Shown: one piece after another, positions 61,556 to 64,000 of the stretch
Position numbering within the stretch: position 1 is the stretch's first letter
Layout: every line of letters starts with the position of its first letter
From: JAVBNF01 sp031551725
Lineage (GTDB): Bacteria > Bacteroidota > Bacteroidia > Bacteroidales > P3
Direction of reading: 5' to 3'
DNA length: 64,000 nucleotides
Assembly (NCBI GenBank): GCA_031551725.1
Contig: JAVBNF010000001.1
Span: 46,981 to 110,980, forward strand
Notes under the pieces: generated by a model
Database searches by the model: none
What the model was told of the DNA's origin: nothing
The model's input: only the letters and a program-made list of their open reading frames with translations
Translations under genes and position numbers: made by a program

Positions 61556-62836
61556 CTACTGTTTGCCTATACGGCGGATAATCAATCGCAAAGGTTGATC
61601 ATAAGTTAAATAACTCCAAACCCAATTCCAAAAGACAAATATACGATTTTTTACGCCTAAAATGGAAATTAAATGAATAAACATCCAAATAAACCATGCA
61701 AACATGCCGCTGAATTTCCAGTGTTTTAAGTCAACTACTGCTTTATTCCGTCCAATGGTTGCCATGCTTCCTTTGTCAAAATAAGAGAATGTTTCTAATG
61801 AATTTCCGTTTTGCAAATTATTCATATTCATTGCCAAATGGCGGCCTTGTTGAATAGCGACTTGTGCCAATTGTGGATGTCCGTTCGGAAACTCCGAATC
61901 TGTAGTTTGTAAAGCAATATCGCCAATGGCAAAGATATTTTCAGATCCTTGCACACGGTTGTAAGCATCTACATTGATGCGCCCGGCACGTCCAATCAAT
62001 TTGGAATCAAGACCTTCAAATGTATTTGCCGTTACGCCGCTGGTCCAAATTAGCGTTTGCGTTTCAATTTCTTCATTATCGTTTATCTGAACTTTCCCGT
62101 TTTCATAAGCCTTCACAAAAGTGTTAAGACGAACATCCACTCCCATTTTTTGGAGAAACTTCAACGATTTCTCAGATGCGTTTTTCGACATGGCCATCAA
62201 CAGCCGGTCGGAACCTTCAACCAAAGTGATTTGCATGTCTTTCGGACTAAGTTCGGAATAATCTTTATGCAGGATATTTTCTCGCATTTCAGCCAGTGCC
62301 CCGGCAATTTCCACGCCGGTAGGGCCGCCGCCGGCAATCACAATATGCAGAAGTGCGGCACGTTTTTCTCTTCCGCTGGCAGCTGCTTTTTCAAAATTCG
62401 AAAGGATATGATTACGCATGGCAAGCGCATCTTCGGCCGTTTTCATCGGTAAAGCATTTTTTTGAATGCTTTCAATATTGAAAAAATTAGACTTTGTGCC
62501 GGCAGCAATAACTAAGTAATCATAATCAAAACTGCCTAATTTTGTCTCTACAGTGTTATTTCCAGGATGTACAGCCGTTACTTCCGTCAAGCGGAAATGA
62601 AAGTCGTTGCGCGACTGAAACAGCCTTCTAAACGGAAATAAAATAGCGCTGACTTCCAAGCCGGACATTCCCACTTGATACAAAAGTGGAGGAAACTGAT
62701 GATAATTATTCTTATCTAATAATATGATTTGGAAATTATTACGCTTCAATTTTTGAGCCAGCGCCAAGCCTCCAAAACCGCCACCGATAATTACAACCCG
62801 TTTTTTATCTGTTGAAGGAATATACAAAGTTTCCAT
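61556..62836 (-). CDS. ndh: Type II NADH dehydrogenase (NAD(P)/FAD-dependent oxidoreductase)
   Basis: A 426-residue flavoprotein oxidising NADH to a quinone pool without pumping protons. Residues 13-40 hold the FAD motif VVIIGGGFGGLALAQKLKRNNFQIILLD; QFPPLLYQVGMSGLEVSAI and the NADH motif LHIVIAGGGPTGVEIAGALAEM (about 165) are typical; the C-terminal amphipathic/membrane part is FAWFIWMFIHLISILG. Read with dinB downstream. Confidence 0.93.
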   Translation of the reverse strand: METLYIPSTDKKRVVIIGGGFGGLALAQKLKRNNFQIILLDKNNYHQFPPLLYQVGMSGLEVSAILFPFRRLFQSRNDFHFRLTEVTAVHPGNNTVETKLGSFDYDYLVIAAGTKSNFFNIESIQKNALPMKTAEDALAMRNHILSNFEKAAASGREKRAALLHIVIAGGGPTGVEIAGALAEMRENILHKDYSELSPKDMQITLVEGSDRLLMAMSKNASEKSLKFLQKMGVDVRLNTFVKAYENGKVQINDNEEIETQTLIWTSGVTANTFEGLDSKLIGRAGRINVDAYNRVQGSENIFAIGDIALQTTDSEFPNGHPQLAQVAIQQGRHLAMNMNNLQNGNSLETFSYFDKGSMATIGRNKAVVDLKHWKFSGMFAWFIWMFIHLISILGVKNRIFVFWNWVWSYLTYDQPLRLIIRRIGKQ

Positions 62837-62916
62837 AATCGCTTTTGAATTTGTATAGAAACAATTTGGCAGGCAAAAGGTTCATTATTCCTGCAACAAT
62901 AGGGCTTGTTTTGTTT

Positions 62917-63006
62917 GATTACGCGGTGACGCTGGCGCGTATAGTCAGCTTTGCTGACGGTTCTTCGCGGATTTGCGGAGATGACGCGGATTTCCGCAGA
63001 TTTTTA
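62917..63006 (+). repeat. Structured dispersed repeat, copy 3
   Basis: Matches the copies at 21593-21680 and 25142-25229. Conserved flanks are GATTACGCGGTGACGCTGG and GATTTCCGCAGATTTTTA; central hairpin is GTCAGC TTT GCTGAC (62944-62958), a 6-bp stem with its own sequence. Confidence 0.85.
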
Positions 63007-63024
63007 TAATTTGGGATTGAAGGA

Positions 63025-63089
63025 TGTAGGGGCAAACCCACGTGTTTGCCCATTGAGGATTGTAGGGGCTCAACATTTTGAGCCCTTAC
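63025..63089. repeat. Two GTAGGGG palindromes
   Basis: Two adjacent hairpins: GTAGGGGCAAAC ... TTTGCCC (63025-63052) and GTAGGGGCTCAA CATT TTGAGCCCTTAC (63062-63089). Each is followed by (A/C)TTGAGGAT or CTGAGGAT. They belong to the same family as the hairpins after rpmA, and to the widespread GTAGGGGCNN palindromes of many bacterial genomes. Confidence 0.8.
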
Positions 63090-63138
63090 TGAGGATCGTG
63101 TGCAACGGTTTTCGCTCCGAAGGAGCATTATATCCCAG

Positions 63139-63302
63139 CCCCGGGCAGTGAGCGTAGCGAACAACGCCCGGGGTTAGGAGTCCCCCCCATGATATTTACC
63201 TGTGTGAACCGCTTCGCGGTTCACATGTGTAGACGATGTGAAACAAAACCGAAAGCGCCCCGCACCACACGACACGAAAGGATGCAGGGGTTTTGCTTTC
63301 GG
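63139..63302. repeat. Cluster of palindromic repeats in the 62.84-63.34 kb gene-free stretch
   Basis: Three more hairpins: CCCCGGGC ... GCCCGGGG (63139-63173), TGTGAACCGC TTC GCGGTTCACA (63203-63225, perfect 10-bp stem) and a large one with outer CCGAAAGC / GCTTTCGG and inner CCCC / GGGG (63249-63302). Nothing that looks coding is seen in the whole gene-free stretch 62837-63341; its open frames run through repeats. Confidence 0.75.
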
Positions 63303-63341
63303 GCGCCCATTGCTGTGCATGCGAGCCGGTTTACCTAAAAC

Positions 63342-64000
63342 CTAATTGCGAATACAGCGAATGGAATGATCGGTCACATTGCAAACATAGTTAGACAAAA
63401 TACTTCCTGTACTATAGTAAACCCGTTCACAATAAGCACCTCCATTATTTTGAATAAAGAAGGCATAGTCAGTGCCATAGCCTCTTCCGGGTGCAGTGAT
63501 TACATTAAATCCATAATCATTTGTTCCATTACCGTAACTACAAGCTCTCAGCTTATTGCAATTACCACTACTGGATAAATTTTCCATATTTTGCCATTCA
63601 GTTGTTGTTGGAATACGCCAACCGGCAGGACATGCAGTTGGTGCTTCTCCATAAGTATACAACGCTCCATAGACATTACAATTGGTAGCTGAACCATTAT
63701 AACAATGCCCAAATCCTGTTGGATGATAATTAAGATTTTCAGCCATCCACCATTTACCGTCGGGCATTTGCACCATCTTGTAAACCTTACCGTCGCGAGA
63801 ATCGGTAAAAGTAGACAATACTACAGCACTGGCAGCGGGAGTTTTCAATAATTTGATGTTAAACTCCTGTGTATCCAATTTGCAATAATTAGGGTTGGAA
63901 GCTGCAATTTTTAAAGTGAAAACACTGCCGCTGACCACATCGGAAAGGCCGACGAAGTTTAAAATGACTTGGGTCGCCGAAATGGTAGGTGCAGGAGAAA
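63342..64000 (-). CDS. FISUMP-domain surface protein (5' part outside window)
   Basis: The C-terminal 220 residues of a larger protein. A FISUMP (Fibrobacter succinogenes major paralogous) domain is clear: DGKVYKMVQMPDGKWWMAENLNY, GALYTYGEAPTACPAGWRIPTTTEWQNM and the end VTDHSIRCIRN. The frame stays open to the window edge (…SATQVILNFVGLSDVVSG…), so an internal GTG is not the real start. The part before the domain resembles a beta-sandwich repeat. Function unknown; such proteins are normally cell-surface. Confidence 0.88.
   Translation of the reverse strand, partial: SPAPTISATQVILNFVGLSDVVSGSVFTLKIAASNPNYCKLDTQEFNIKLLKTPAASAVVLSTFTDSRDGKVYKMVQMPDGKWWMAENLNYHPTGFGHCYNGSATNCNVYGALYTYGEAPTACPAGWRIPTTTEWQNMENLSSSGNCNKLRACSYGNGTNDYGFNVITAPGRGYGTDYAFFIQNNGGAYCERVYYSTGSILSNYVCNVTDHSIRCIRN

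Noticed and set aside
62919..63164. 81-residue open frame on the minus strand in the gene-free stretch
   Set aside because: It runs through three different repeat families, has no homology pattern and no start signal.
63342..63938. GTG at 63938 as the start of the FISUMP protein
   Set aside because: The frame continues open to the window edge with protein-like sequence, so the gene is only partly contained in the window.

Overview
The window is a chromosomal segment of a Bacteroidota bacterium, most likely an anaerobic member of the Bacteroidales. The evidence is: secreted proteins with type IX secretion (T9SS) C-terminal sorting domains, BACON-type domains, Bacteroidota-style promoters (TTTG then TAnnTTTG, usually read as TAACTTTG), a UpxY-type antiterminator heading a surface-polysaccharide locus, an [FeFe]-hydrogenase maturase (HydE), and low G+C with little use of Shine-Dalgarno sites. 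No rRNA, tRNA, CRISPR array, transposase or prophage was seen.

Region 1 (1-25.3 kb) is mostly housekeeping. Two near-duplicate secreted M6 metalloproteases flank pssA. They are followed by a lipoprotein, asparaginase, serS, rplU-rpmA, lpxK-punA, a HEPN/MNT toxin-antitoxin-like pair, a TrmH-family methyltransferase, recA, an ORF6N protein, small conserved proteins, two paralogous outer-membrane-type proteins, hydE, an eIF1-like factor, a lipid kinase, a DUF3127 protein, a subtilase and recJ.

Region 2 (25.3-51.6 kb) is a long minus-strand surface glycan locus. Reading in the direction of transcription it starts with UpxY (51566), then a DUF6922/AbiEii-like pair, then genes for a UDP-diacetamido-uronic acid type sugar (UDP-sugar 6-dehydrogenase, N-acyltransferase, WlbA-type 3-dehydrogenase, sugar aminotransferase). 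Next come a WbqC protein, a divergent PLP-enzyme-like protein, a GNAT acetyltransferase, a Wzx flippase, six glycosyltransferases, a Wzy-like polymerase, an O-antigen ligase-like protein, a CotH/T9SS protein, gmd-fcl (GDP-fucose) and a GT9 transferase. No priming sugar-phosphate transferase is present. In Porphyromonas T9SS cargo is anchored to A-LPS through a Wbp-pathway sugar, so this locus may make the surface anchor used by cargo such as the M6 and CotH proteins here; that link is inference.

Region 3 (51.8-58.7 kb, plus strand) is a TetR-controlled efflux operon: tetR, tolC, a HlyD-type lipoprotein, two ABC ATPases and two ABC-2 permeases. Two matching 16-bp palindromes bracket the tetR promoter. 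Region 4 (58.9-64 kb) has an ECF sigma factor, a Ppx/GppA phosphatase, dinB, an NDH-2 enzyme, a 0.5-kb nest of palindromic repeats, and the 3' part of a FISUMP-domain surface protein.

The most unusual feature is the density and variety of short intergenic repeats: about ten families, most able to fold into hairpins, packed into gene junctions. One family has three copies in which a central hairpin is kept although its stem sequence changes completely. In two places repeat sequence appears to have become coding, once as a signal peptide and once as a protein C-terminus.
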